From Bacillota bacterium (GTDB lineage: Bacteria; Bacillota_I; Bacilli_A; RF39; UBA660): a DNA stretch of 64,000 nt. Positions within the stretch are counted from its first letter, which is position 1. Each line of letters starts with the position of its first letter. The translations under genes were made by a program, and so were the position numbers. The stretch covers positions 1 to 64,000 of the forward strand of contig SVAL01000012.1 in NCBI GenBank assembly GCA_015059405.1. The letters run 5' to 3'. The notes under the pieces were generated by a model, which was given only the letters and a program-made list of their open reading frames with translations, was not told where the DNA came from and searched no databases. Of this stretch, positions 17,054 through 25,818 are shown piece by piece.

Positions 17054-18739
17054 TTATTTCTTTACTTTTACTTTTGGCGGATAAACCATTTCTTTATTTT
17101 GACCTTCTAATGAATATAGTTCAAATTGTTCTGGATTATCAATTGTTTCTTTAAATAGAACTAATTCCCCTGGTTTTCCTTGTAACATTCTTATTTTTCT
17201 TACTGATGTTTGTAGCATATCATCTACTACTCTTTTTAAGCCACTTGCGCCTGCTTTTTCTTTTGTTGCTTTTTCTGCGATATCATCTAATACTTCTTTA
17301 CTACAAATTAAACTTACATGATCAACATCTCTAAATGCTGCTTCATATAATCTTAAATTAGATATTTTAGAATCAGTTAGAATTGTTACTAAATCTTCTT
17401 TCTTTAGATTTTTTACTACTTTAATTATATTTAATCTTCTTAATAGTTCTGGTTTTAATCCAAACTTAATTAAATCTTCTGGAGTTAATTCTATTTCTTG
17501 TTCTTCCTCTTTCTTTTGTTCTGAAACATTACCAAAACCAATTGGTCTTTTTGAGTCTTCTTTTTTCTTTTGTTCAATAAGTGCTTGAGCTGAACCTATT
17601 CCTATAAATGTTACATTTTTAGGATTAAATCTAAATGACTTTTCACGATAGTTATCAGCAGCGATTGTTACTTCATCACCTTCAAGCATTTTAAATAGTT
17701 CATCTTGAACATCACCTTTACTAACACCATCTGAACCAGGAGATGCTAGTTTATCTATTTCATCAATTACAATAATACCATGTTCTGCTCTTGTAACATC
17801 TCCATTACAAACAGATATTAAATCTTTAATAGCTTGAGTTACTGAGTTACCTACATAACCAGAAGCTGATGCACTTGTTGCATCAAAAATAGTCATTGGA
17901 ATATTAAGATGTCTACTCATTGATCTTACAATTTCTGTTTTACCACAACCAGATGGTCCTAAAATAAGCATATTTGATTTTAAACCATCATGAGCATGAT
18001 ATCTTTTATTTTTATACATCATAGATACAAGTGCTCTTACAACATGATCTTGTCCTATTACTTCTGATGTTATTTCATCTTCTAGTTTATCTGGATCAAA
18101 ATCAAATGTTACTTCTTTAAAAGCTGTATCTGGTTTTGCTTCTTCTTGTTGTTGTGGTTGTTCTTCTGTTAGACCTAAACTTTCCATATTTAAATCTTCA
18201 GGATTTCCACCTGCAACTAATACTAATAATTGTTTTTGTGGTTCAGTCATATTATTTGCAGTTGCAACTGCTTCTACTATTTCTAAACTTACATCAATAT
18301 TATAAATATTATGATCTTCTAATTTATCTATAACATAGAAAATATTATCTCCAATATCTCCATCATATACAGAATATAAGAAATATCCTCTTACTTCTCT
18401 TTCATATAATTCCATTGGATTTTGTCCTACAAATACATCTCTATCACAATATTCTAATGCTCTTTCTTCTTCAATTGGAAAAGCATAAAATAATTGATTA
18501 CCTGTATCATAAGTTTCTATTTCACTACTTAAAGCATCTAAAATATGATCTTGGTCTTTTCCAAAAGTTGGTATTGTCATATTAACTGATGCATATATTT
18601 CTTCTGTTTCTTCGTCCTTAAACGTATCATCTGTCGGATTATAGAATCCTTTTATTACTTTTACTGGTTTATATGAAATTACTCCACTATCTGGATAAGT
18701 TGCTTCATATAACATTGTATAATATCTTTTATCTTCCAT
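17054..18739 (-). CDS. ClpX-like AAA+ unfoldase with a novel N-terminal domain
   Basis: The C-terminal 350 residues are ClpX-like: Walker A GPSGCGKT (261-268), pore loop GYVG (294-297), Walker B IIVIDEID (322-329), LFKMLEGDE, and GLKPELLRRLNII at the sensor region. An IGF tripeptide (400-402) sits where ClpX has its ClpP-docking loop. Unlike ClpX, there is no N-terminal Cys4 zinc domain; instead about 200 unrecognised residues, then a Gln/Glu-rich linker. The RKH substrate loop is also missing. It is therefore likely a ClpP partner with different substrate selection. The start at 18739 follows GGGGGAATAGGG. Confidence 0.85.
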   Translation of the reverse strand: MEDKRYYTMLYEATYPDSGVISYKPVKVIKGFYNPTDDTFKDEETEEIYASVNMTIPTFGKDQDHILDALSSEIETYDTGNQLFYAFPIEEERALEYCDRDVFVGQNPMELYEREVRGYFLYSVYDGDIGDNIFYVIDKLEDHNIYNIDVSLEIVEAVATANNMTEPQKQLLVLVAGGNPEDLNMESLGLTEEQPQQQEEAKPDTAFKEVTFDFDPDKLEDEITSEVIGQDHVVRALVSMMYKNKRYHAHDGLKSNMLILGPSGCGKTEIVRSMSRHLNIPMTIFDATSASASGYVGNSVTQAIKDLISVCNGDVTRAEHGIIVIDEIDKLASPGSDGVSKGDVQDELFKMLEGDEVTIAADNYREKSFRFNPKNVTFIGIGSAQALIEQKKKEDSKRPIGFGNVSEQKKEEEQEIELTPEDLIKFGLKPELLRRLNIIKVVKNLKKEDLVTILTDSKISNLRLYEAAFRDVDHVSLICSKEVLDDIAEKATKEKAGASGLKRVVDDMLQTSVRKIRMLQGKPGELVLFKETIDNPEQFELYSLEGQNKEMVYPPKVKVKK

Positions 18740-18840
18740 ACCCTATTCCCCCGGTTGCGCTATTTTTCTACATATTCCTATTATATAATAAATTATTCAA
18801 AAAACAAGAAAAAGATATAGAAAAACATAAAAAAAGGCAC

Positions 18841-18862
18841 AAAAAAAATGCTTATTCAGCAT
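18841..18862 (-). terminator. Terminator of yceD-rpmF
   Basis: Short stem ATGCT (18848-18852) and AGCAT (18858-18862), then a T-run on the minus strand; it includes the rpmF stop codon. Confidence 0.65.
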
Positions 18863-19037
18863 CCTTTGTATCAACAACTTTTTTACCTTTGTAAGAACCA
18901 CAATTTGAGCAAGCTCTATGAGGTTTAATAGCTGCTCCACATTCTTTACAAGTTACTACACCAGCAGGTGTTAAAGCATTGTGACTTCTTCTCATTCTTT
19001 TTCTTGTTTTTGAAACTTTTCTAAAAGGTACTGCCAT
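18852..19037 (-). CDS. rpmF: 50S ribosomal protein L32
   Basis: 61 residues, starting MAVPFRKVSKTRKRMRRSHN, with a zinc ribbon CKECG (30-34) and CSNCG (43-47). This is the zinc-binding (C+) form. It lies four bases after yceD, the usual pairing in many bacteria. Confidence 0.97.
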   Translation of the reverse strand: MAVPFRKVSKTRKRMRRSHNALTPAGVVTCKECGAAIKPHRACSNCGSYKGKKVVDTKDAE

Positions 19038-19041
19038 GTTA

Positions 19042-19509
19042 TCACTCCTCTTTCTTATTTTCTATTAGTACTTGGAAGGGATTATTTTCTTTCTTTAACT
19101 CTTCTTCACTAATTAGTCTCCAACCGTCACCACTATATTTGCTATAATCTGTAACTTCAGTATATCTAAGTGGGACCTCTAAGACAATATTTTGCCATAA
19201 AATGTCAATAATATCAATACTATTTTTGTCATTTTCAATAATTTCTTCTAAATTTTCTTCTAATTCAGTTTCGAAATTATAGTCAACTTCTTCTAAACTA
19301 ATGGAATCAAGAATAGTCATTGTACCAGATAAAGTACCTGTTAAAATAACCTCTTCACTTTCATCTAATTCTATTTTTCCGTCTAGATGTACTGATTTTA
19401 ATTCTTTTATTTCTGGTAAATGATATTTATCATCATCAAATGTAACATCTTTATCTAATATAATTGCATCTTTAATATTAGTAAATATTTCATCTAAATT
19501 GATTACCAT
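19042..19509 (-). CDS. yceD: YceD (DUF177) protein, linked to 23S rRNA accumulation
   Basis: 155 acidic residues. The DUF177 pattern includes an N-terminal strand region (ELKSVHLDGKIELDE), a central GTLSGTMTILDSISLEEVDY and the C-terminal VPLRY near residue 126. The family is tied to large-subunit rRNA maturation in E. coli and plastids; exact action unknown. The start at 19509 follows GAGGTGGAG. It is co-directional and adjacent to rpmF, which supports the assignment. Confidence 0.85.
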   Translation of the reverse strand: MVINLDEIFTNIKDAIILDKDVTFDDDKYHLPEIKELKSVHLDGKIELDESEEVILTGTLSGTMTILDSISLEEVDYNFETELEENLEEIIENDKNSIDIIDILWQNIVLEVPLRYTEVTDYSKYSGDGWRLISEEELKKENNPFQVLIENKKEE

Positions 19510-19563
19510 ATCTCCACCTCGCGTTAACATTATATCTTAATTTTATAAAATTTGCAACTAAAA

Positions 19564-20667
19564 TTATAAACTCTTATTTTCAGTATTAGTTTCTTGTTTT
19601 TGTGGTAATGCTTCTTTTCTTAATCCATCATAAAAAGAAAAATCTTTTTCTCCTATTGCTTCACGATAAGCACAAATAACAGCCATGGCATCATATAATG
19701 CTACTTTGTTTCTTTTTCCATAGTCTTCTACTGTTATTTTAAATGATTGTGCTAGAGAATTATTTATATATATTTCATGAACTTTGTTAGCAAGAAAAGA
19801 ATATGCATCTTCTCCCGGAAAATATACTGATGCTGTCTTAGTTGATGAACATAAATATGAGAAATTATCTTTTACTTTATTATCATTATCTACTCGCCAT
19901 TTTAAAATATTATCTAATCCTAATCTAGTTTCTAGTTGTTCTGCAATCATATGAAGAGAACCTCCATAAATATTACCAGAAGCACCCAATGCTGAAATAA
20001 GTGGCTTTAATTCTTCTTCATCTTTAACACCAAAAAAATCAATTAATTGATCTTTAGTCATTTTTTCGTTAACAATATCTTCAATAAGTAATCCTTCTTC
20101 TCGTACTGTTTTAATAGTTGGTTTTCCTTCTACATAACTAATTTCATCAACTGTTTCATAAAATCCATGTTTTGAATAAATCTTATTTCCTTCTTTTTTA
20201 TATGTAGGTTTTTGCATTGCAAAAGCATGTCCTAATTCATGTAAAAAATATGGCATATTAATATTAGTACCAAAAGCATTTTCATAGTTTTCTCTTCTTG
20301 AATCAGTTAATGCTTCAACCGAAATCCATCTTCTTTCGCCTACTACATTTAAATCCTCATCATATATAGCTTGGTATGTATAACCTGATCCAGGTACAAA
20401 GTCATTTCCATAATCAGCTTTGGTTTCATCTTGAATATGTTGATTAATACCTTCTTCCATTTCTTGTTGAATGGTATCATAAGCCTCTTTTGTTCTTTCA
20501 GTGAATGCAAAAATTCTTACATCTCTAAAAACATTTAATACATCTTCAATTCTTTCTTCTCCATATTTTTTAACCATTAATGGAATAGCTATCTCGATTG
20601 CTTTTCTTACATTATCTTGATAACCATATTTTTCTACTATTTCATCTATAAAAGCATTATAATCCAT
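19564..20667 (-). CDS. Putative zinc metallopeptidase (HELGH motif), unknown family
   Basis: 367 residues, no signal peptide or membrane segment, so probably cytoplasmic. The zincin motif YFLHELGHAF gives H143, E144 and H147; a possible third ligand lies in EEGLLIEDIVNEKM about 50 residues later. The N-terminal 90 residues are helical and acidic. Not assignable to a known peptidase family, and target unknown. It diverges from tmcAL and has its own AGGTGAT site. Confidence 0.65.
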   Translation of the reverse strand: MDYNAFIDEIVEKYGYQDNVRKAIEIAIPLMVKKYGEERIEDVLNVFRDVRIFAFTERTKEAYDTIQQEMEEGINQHIQDETKADYGNDFVPGSGYTYQAIYDEDLNVVGERRWISVEALTDSRRENYENAFGTNINMPYFLHELGHAFAMQKPTYKKEGNKIYSKHGFYETVDEISYVEGKPTIKTVREEGLLIEDIVNEKMTKDQLIDFFGVKDEEELKPLISALGASGNIYGGSLHMIAEQLETRLGLDNILKWRVDNDNKVKDNFSYLCSSTKTASVYFPGEDAYSFLANKVHEIYINNSLAQSFKITVEDYGKRNKVALYDAMAVICAYREAIGEKDFSFYDGLRKEALPQKQETNTENKSL

Positions 20668-20739
20668 ACTATCACCTATTATAATTTTAACAATTTATAT
20701 ATATTTCTTCTATTCATTTTTTATATTTTACAAATTCTT

Positions 20740-20768
20740 TTGTCTTATTTTACATCTTATAGTATAAT
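20740..20768 (+). promoter_or_regulatory. Promoter of tmcAL
   Basis: TTGTCT (20740-20745), a 17-base spacer and TATAAT (20763-20768), 19 bases before the start codon. Confidence 0.7.
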
Positions 20769-20786
20769 AACGACGAGGTGAAGGAT

Positions 20787-21926
20787 ATGAATAAAGTTGG
20801 TATTATTTGCGAGTATAATCCATTTCATAATGGACATTTATATCATATTGAAAAGACTAAAGAACTATATCCTGATAGTATATTAATCTTAGTTTTATCT
20901 AGTTGTTTTACACAAAGAGGTCATTTAAGTATTTTGACCAAAGAAGAAAAAACAGAAATATCTTTAAAATATGGAGTTGATTTAGTTATAGAACTTCCAT
21001 TTGTATTTTCTAGTCAAAGTGCTGATATATTTGCTAAAGGGGCTATTTCAATATTAAAAGAACTTAAATGTGATACTTTAGTATTTGGTAGTGAATCTAA
21101 TGATGTAGAAAAACTAAAAGAAATAGCTAATATTCAACTTAATAATTCTTTATATGATGATTTAGTTAAATCTTATTTAGACGATGGTGTTAATTATCCA
21201 ACCGCAATGAGTAATGCTGTTAGAGATATAACTGATTTAGATATTGGTACGCCTAATGATTTACTTGGTCTTTCTTATGTAAAAGAAATTATAAGACAAA
21301 ATACTAATATCACTCCTGTGACTATCAAAAGAACAAATGATTTTCATGATGAAGAATTAGACAAAAATATAGTAAGTGCTACAGCTATTAGAAAAGCACT
21401 AAATGATAACATTGATATTAAAGATAATGTTCCTAGTTTAGTATATGAATATTTAAATAAGAAAAATAATTTTGATTATTTTAATTATTTAAAATATAAA
21501 ATACTTTCTGAAGGAATAGATATTAGTAAATATCAAACTGTAGATGAAGGTATTGAAAATAGAATTATTAATTATATAGATAAATGTAAAAACTTAGATG
21601 AATTAATTGATAAAGTTAAAACAAAGAGATATACATATAATAAATTATCTAGAATGTTTATACATATTATGACTTCTTTTACAAAAGAAGAAGCTACTAA
21701 TCAAGAGCTTCAATATATAAGAGTTCTTGGATTTAATAAAATTGGTAAAGAATATTTAAATTCTATAAAAAAGAAAGTATCAGTACCTATAATTACTAAT
21801 ATTAAGAAAAAAGATGAAGAGTTATTAAGTATTAATATTAGATGTGAAAAAATATATTCTTTAATTACTAATAATGATTTAAATAGTTATAAAAATCCAC
21901 CTATATATATAGAAAAAGGAAACTAA
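20787..21926 (+). CDS. tmcAL: tRNA(Met) cytidine acetate ligase (TmcAL/YlbM)
   Basis: Uses acetate and ATP to make ac4C at the wobble base of elongator tRNA-Met. The N-terminal nucleotidyltransferase-like core shows GIICEYNPFHNGHLYHI (HxGH ATP motif) and LSSCFTQRGHLSILTKEEK, then ELPFVFSSQSADIFAKGA. The C-terminal half is helical. At 379 residues it matches the family. The ATG at 20787 follows GAGGTGAAGG; the GTG at 20778 lies inside this site. Confidence 0.93.
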   Translation: MNKVGIICEYNPFHNGHLYHIEKTKELYPDSILILVLSSCFTQRGHLSILTKEEKTEISLKYGVDLVIELPFVFSSQSADIFAKGAISILKELKCDTLVFGSESNDVEKLKEIANIQLNNSLYDDLVKSYLDDGVNYPTAMSNAVRDITDLDIGTPNDLLGLSYVKEIIRQNTNITPVTIKRTNDFHDEELDKNIVSATAIRKALNDNIDIKDNVPSLVYEYLNKKNNFDYFNYLKYKILSEGIDISKYQTVDEGIENRIINYIDKCKNLDELIDKVKTKRYTYNKLSRMFIHIMTSFTKEEATNQELQYIRVLGFNKIGKEYLNSIKKKVSVPIITNIKKKDEELLSINIRCEKIYSLITNNDLNSYKNPPIYIEKGN

Positions 21927-21946
21927 TCTTAGTTTCCTTTTTTATT
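21915..21946. terminator. Bidirectional terminator between tmcAL and pyk
   Basis: Arms AAAGGAAACTA (21915-21925) and TAGTTTCCTTT (21930-21940), T-run after it. The tmcAL stop codon is within the hairpin. Confidence 0.88.
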
Positions 21947-21955
21947 TAATTTATA

Positions 21956-23371
21956 TTAAATTTCTTCTACTTTTAAGAAGTTTGTTTGATTTACTTCTGA
22001 TTCAGAATGAAGTCCACCAGTAATAACAATAACGTCTTTTTTATGTAGTTTTAGTATTTTAACTGATTCTTCTCTAGCTATTCTTATAATTTCTGAGAAT
22101 TCATCAATTATTGGTACAACAGTACAATAAACACCAAAGTTTAATGATAATCCTCGAGCTACTTTTTCATTTGGACATGTAGCAATAATAATTGGTTCTG
22201 GTTTTAAATTACTCATAACCCTAGCACTATGTCCTCCCATAGTTGGAACTACGATTGCTTTTGCATCTAATTCACTAATTCCTGCCATAACAGCTTTAGC
22301 AACAGCTGCAGTGATTGCTTTATCATGATTATAGTTATATTGATATCCATAGTCATAATACTTTTCAGCATTTTTACATATATCACTCATATATCTTACA
22401 GCTTCTACTGGATGTTTTCCAATAGTTGTTTCACCACTTAACATAACAGCATCACAACCATCTAATACAGCATTAGCTATATCAGATACTTCAGCACGGG
22501 TTGGTCTACTGCTTGTATACATAGATGCTAACATTTCAGTTGCCACAATACAAAACTTTCCTTGTTCACGACATTTTTGAATCATTAGTTTTTGTAGAAT
22601 TGGTAACTCTTGCATAGGAACTTCTACACCTAAATCTCCTCTTGCTACCATAATTCCATCACTTGATGATACTATTTCATCTAAGTTATTAATTGCTGTT
22701 CTACTTTCTACTTTAGATATAATTTTCATATCACTACGATTATATTTTTTTAATAATTCTCTTACATCTTCAATATCTTTTTTACATGTTACAAATGATA
22801 AAGCAATAAAATCTCCATCATTTTCACATGCAAATTTAATATCTTTTTTATCTTGTTCAGATAAAAATGGAATATCTAAAGATACACCAGGAGTAGCTAC
22901 TCCTTTTCGTGATGATAGAATTCCTCCATGTATTATTTCACAAGTAACTCCATCACTTTCTCTTGATAAAACCTTAACATTCATTAATCCATCATCAAAT
23001 AAAACTGTATCACCTGGTTTTAATTTATCTAAAACATTTTTATAATTAACACTAATTCTTTCAGAGTTACCTACTACATCTTCTTTTACAATACGAATAG
23101 TTTTTCCATCAACTAATTCTACTCCATCATTTTCCATCTCTAATGTACGAAAATCTGGTCCTTTAGTATCATATAATAATCCAATATGATACCCTGTTGT
23201 TTCTCTTACTTTTTCTACTAAGGCTTTTCTTTCTTTATATTCTTCATAATTACCATGAGAAAAATTAAGTCTTACAACATTCATCCCTTCTTTAGCAAGT
23301 TTAGTTAATACTTCTAAAGTTTCAGTTGCTGGCCCTATACTACAAATGATTTTTGTTCTCTTAATACTCAT
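21956..23371 (-). CDS. pyk: Pyruvate kinase
   Basis: PEP + ADP to pyruvate + ATP, last glycolytic step. Conserved parts: KIICSIGPATETLE at the N-terminus, NFSHGNYEEY, active-site ISKVESRTAINNLDEI, VARGDLGVEVP and MLSGETTIGKHPVEAV. At 471 residues it lacks the extra PEP-utiliser domain of Bacillus Pyk. The ATG at 23371 follows GGGGAAGTG; the in-frame ORF extends upstream to 23428 but has no conserved sequence or site there. It probably acts alongside the PPDK at the window start. Confidence 0.97.
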   Translation of the reverse strand: MSIKRTKIICSIGPATETLEVLTKLAKEGMNVVRLNFSHGNYEEYKERKALVEKVRETTGYHIGLLYDTKGPDFRTLEMENDGVELVDGKTIRIVKEDVVGNSERISVNYKNVLDKLKPGDTVLFDDGLMNVKVLSRESDGVTCEIIHGGILSSRKGVATPGVSLDIPFLSEQDKKDIKFACENDGDFIALSFVTCKKDIEDVRELLKKYNRSDMKIISKVESRTAINNLDEIVSSSDGIMVARGDLGVEVPMQELPILQKLMIQKCREQGKFCIVATEMLASMYTSSRPTRAEVSDIANAVLDGCDAVMLSGETTIGKHPVEAVRYMSDICKNAEKYYDYGYQYNYNHDKAITAAVAKAVMAGISELDAKAIVVPTMGGHSARVMSNLKPEPIIIATCPNEKVARGLSLNFGVYCTVVPIIDEFSEIIRIAREESVKILKLHKKDVIVITGGLHSESEVNQTNFLKVEEI

Positions 23372-23465
23372 TTTTTCACTTCCCCTTATTATCGTCTTAA
23401 TTATAACAAAATTAATTTTTATTAACAATATTTTTTATAACTCATAATTTATATTAGGTGAAGTT

Positions 23466-24233
23466 ATGAATTTTTGTGTAAATGACTTTACAATTTACTT
23501 TGAAAAATATGGAGATAAAAAAGATAATCTCTTAATACTTCCAGGTTGGGGAGATACAAGATTAACATTTAGATATTTAATTGATGTTTTAAAAGATAAA
23601 TACACTATTTATATATTAGATTATCCAGGATTTGGAAACAGTCCTTTTCCAAATAGGGATTTAGAATTATTTGATTATAGTGATTTAATTTATAATTTTA
23701 TTATTTCTAATAATATTAAAAATCCAACAATACTTGCGCATTCTTTTGGTGGAAGAATTGTTATTGATTTATTTACAAGATTTAATTTAGATATTAAAAA
23801 TTTAATTTTAATAGATATAGCGGGTATTAAACCTAAAAAAAGTATATTAAAAAAAATAAAAGAAAAAAGTTATAAATTATTAAAAAAGATAGGCAGAGTC
23901 TTACCTAAAAAAATAAGAAATAAATATTTAGAAAAACTAATTTATATATTTGGTTCTAGTGATTATTCTAAATTAAATCCTAATATTAGAAAAACCTTTA
24001 TAAATATAGTTAATTTTGATCAAAAAGAAGATATAAAAAATATTAATAAAGATACTTTAATTATATGGGGAGAATTTGATAAAGATGTACCTTTAAAAGA
24101 TGGTTATTTTATTAATAAAAATATAAAAGATTCAGGATTAGTCGTTATACCTAATAGTGGTCATTTTCCACATTTAGATAAAGCATATTACGTTAATAGT
24201 ATTATTTTAGAGTATTTAAAAAGAAGTCAATGA
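23466..24233 (+). CDS. Alpha/beta hydrolase
   Basis: 255 residues with a standard alpha/beta hydrolase core: LPGWGDTRLTF (oxyanion loop, about 25-35), nucleophile elbow AHSFGGR with S93, acid in IIWGEFDKDVPLK near 206, and His in PNSGHFPHLD near 237. A basic helical cap lies at about 120-160. Substrate unknown. It has AGGTGAAG before the ATG and stands alone between pyk and the pilin-like gene, convergent with the latter. Confidence 0.88.
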   Translation: MNFCVNDFTIYFEKYGDKKDNLLILPGWGDTRLTFRYLIDVLKDKYTIYILDYPGFGNSPFPNRDLELFDYSDLIYNFIISNNIKNPTILAHSFGGRIVIDLFTRFNLDIKNLILIDIAGIKPKKSILKKIKEKSYKLLKKIGRVLPKKIRNKYLEKLIYIFGSSDYSKLNPNIRKTFINIVNFDQKEDIKNINKDTLIIWGEFDKDVPLKDGYFINKNIKDSGLVVIPNSGHFPHLDKAYYVNSIILEYLKRSQ

Positions 24234-24244
24234 CTTCTTTTTTT
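24221..24244 (+). terminator. Terminator of the alpha/beta hydrolase
   Basis: AAGAAG (24221-24226) pairs with CTTCTT with the TGA stop codon in the loop, then a run of seven T. It also faces the end of the pilin-like gene. Confidence 0.8.
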
Positions 24245-25703
24245 AATTAGTTTGTATTACATAAGGATCTGATGATGTTCCTGTTCCTGTTGCGAGTACA
24301 TCTGATTTTAAGTTGATTACTGGTTTATAATATACGTTATCAGTAGAAGTAGAAGCATTAACTAAATTACCGTCTTTGTTTATACCCCAAACAACAGAAT
24401 AGCGCTCATCAACTAAACCATCTGGGCTCATTGACCATATAGGATAACTTCCATCGTATAAATAATAATTAGAATTTGACTTACCTAAATATCCTCCAGC
24501 GAACATGATTTCATCATAACTTATTAAACCTACTTTACTACTTAATGCCCCTTTGCCATACCCATCACTTGAACAACTAAACTTTGGAACATACTCTGTA
24601 TAAAGTTCCATTTTTGCATTTCCACTTGAATACCTACCACTTTGATATATTACTCTTGCTTGTTCACAAAAAGTTCCTTTTGTAACATAGGAATCTAAAC
24701 CTTGATTGGATACATTTGTTTCATACCACTTATCAATTGTTGGTTTTGCAATATCACTATTAGAATAATACATATTTAAATAATCATATTGTTTTGAGGT
24801 AAATTTATATCCATTATTGTTAATTATGGATTTCATTAAAATTCTAATTGTCCCGTCTTCATTTATCCTTATTATTTTCCATGTTTGTCCTGCAAACTTA
24901 ACATAGTTATTTTTTACATCACCCCTAAAATAATATGTTGCTTCTCCACTATTTGTATCATTAGATACATATAATCCACTCGCATCACTAGAATTATTAT
25001 TAGATGTTGTTAATGTAGGTTTTGCTGCTATAACTGTATTATGTTTTAAGATTAGATTAGATAATCTCTTTTCTCTATTACTTTCTACTTGTTCATAATT
25101 AGTTCCTTTTTGTGAAAGTGTACAGGTACTCTTACCATTACCTACTTCTCCTTCACTTAAAGCATCTAATACTATTAAACTTGTATTTTCATCTACTTTA
25201 AATCCACTCCAGTTTTTTAGCTCTGTTATGTTTACTACGTTTCCTGATGTTGGTTTAACTATATCTAAACCTGTTTGAATTTGTTTTCCTTGTTCATTTA
25301 ACTTTGATTGTGATGTTGGATAAAGTCCATATCCTGCACTATCTTTAAAAGTGTATCCATATATGTAACTAGATGTTTCATCATCATATTGTACAAGTAC
25401 ATATGCAAAGTACGCATCATTTGATTGGTGCCACTCTCCAAATGGATTTGTTCCTCCTCTTTCAAGTGCTATACACTCTATTGGTATAGCATACACTGTA
25501 TTATATCCAGTAAACGTATATGTTAAATCATTAACATCATTTACAACAGCACTCATATAATTTCCTATGGTTGATGCGACTGTTTTCTTTCTTGATTCTG
25601 TAATATACTTAGTTATACTTGGTATTGCGATTGCCATAAGTAAACCTAGTATTACTATTACCGCAAGTAATTCTATTAATGTAAAACCTTTTTTATTCTT
25701 CAT
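24243..25703 (-). CDS. Type IV pilin-like surface protein
   Basis: 486 residues. The N-terminus MKNKKGFTLIELLAVIVIL is a class III signal: prepilin peptidase cleaves after G6 and F7 is methylated in known pilins. Residues about 30-230 form a pilin-like head. The C-terminal 200 residues hold a separate domain (FAGQTWKIIRINEDGTIRIL, ending YKPVINLKSDVLATGTG), probably an adhesive or structural module; I do not know its family name. No pilin assembly gene or prepilin peptidase is nearby. The ATG at 25703 follows GGAGTG. Its promoter has nine consecutive G, so expression may switch on and off. Confidence 0.85.
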   Translation of the reverse strand: MKNKKGFTLIELLAVIVILGLLMAIAIPSITKYITESRKKTVASTIGNYMSAVVNDVNDLTYTFTGYNTVYAIPIECIALERGGTNPFGEWHQSNDAYFAYVLVQYDDETSSYIYGYTFKDSAGYGLYPTSQSKLNEQGKQIQTGLDIVKPTSGNVVNITELKNWSGFKVDENTSLIVLDALSEGEVGNGKSTCTLSQKGTNYEQVESNREKRLSNLILKHNTVIAAKPTLTTSNNNSSDASGLYVSNDTNSGEATYYFRGDVKNNYVKFAGQTWKIIRINEDGTIRILMKSIINNNGYKFTSKQYDYLNMYYSNSDIAKPTIDKWYETNVSNQGLDSYVTKGTFCEQARVIYQSGRYSSGNAKMELYTEYVPKFSCSSDGYGKGALSSKVGLISYDEIMFAGGYLGKSNSNYYLYDGSYPIWSMSPDGLVDERYSVVWGINKDGNLVNASTSTDNVYYKPVINLKSDVLATGTGTSSDPYVIQTN

Positions 25704-25731
25704 TTGACACACTCCTCTATTATCTACTAAA

Positions 25732-25759
25732 ATCATACCCCCCCCCGGTCTTTTGTCAA
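25732..25759 (-). promoter_or_regulatory. Probable phase-variable promoter of the pilin-like gene (G9 tract in spacer)
   Basis: On the minus strand TTGACA (25754-25759) and TATGAT (25732-25737) are separated by 16 bases, nine of which are a G run directly before the -10 (25738-25746). Gain or loss of one G would move the spacer to 17 or 15 bases. Confidence 0.75.
25738..25746. repeat. Nine-base homopolymer G:C tract
   Basis: Nine consecutive C on the plus strand. In sequence this AT-rich I saw no comparable tract elsewhere in the window. Such tracts are prone to slippage in replication. Confidence 0.9.
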
Positions 25760-25792
25760 GATTTTACATTTTTTATTTTCTTCTTTACAAAT

Positions 25793-25818
25793 AAAAAAAG
25801 AGAAGTTATCTTCTCTTT
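25793..25818 (-). terminator. Terminator of hisS-aspS
   Basis: Arms AAAGAGAAG (25797-25805) and CTTCTCTTT (25810-25818) around TTAT, T-run on the minus strand; overlaps the aspS stop codon. Confidence 0.85.

Noticed and set aside
18721-18770. G5 run before the ClpX-like gene as a second phase-variable tract
   Set aside because: Only five bases long and part of the ribosome binding region; too short to suggest slippage.
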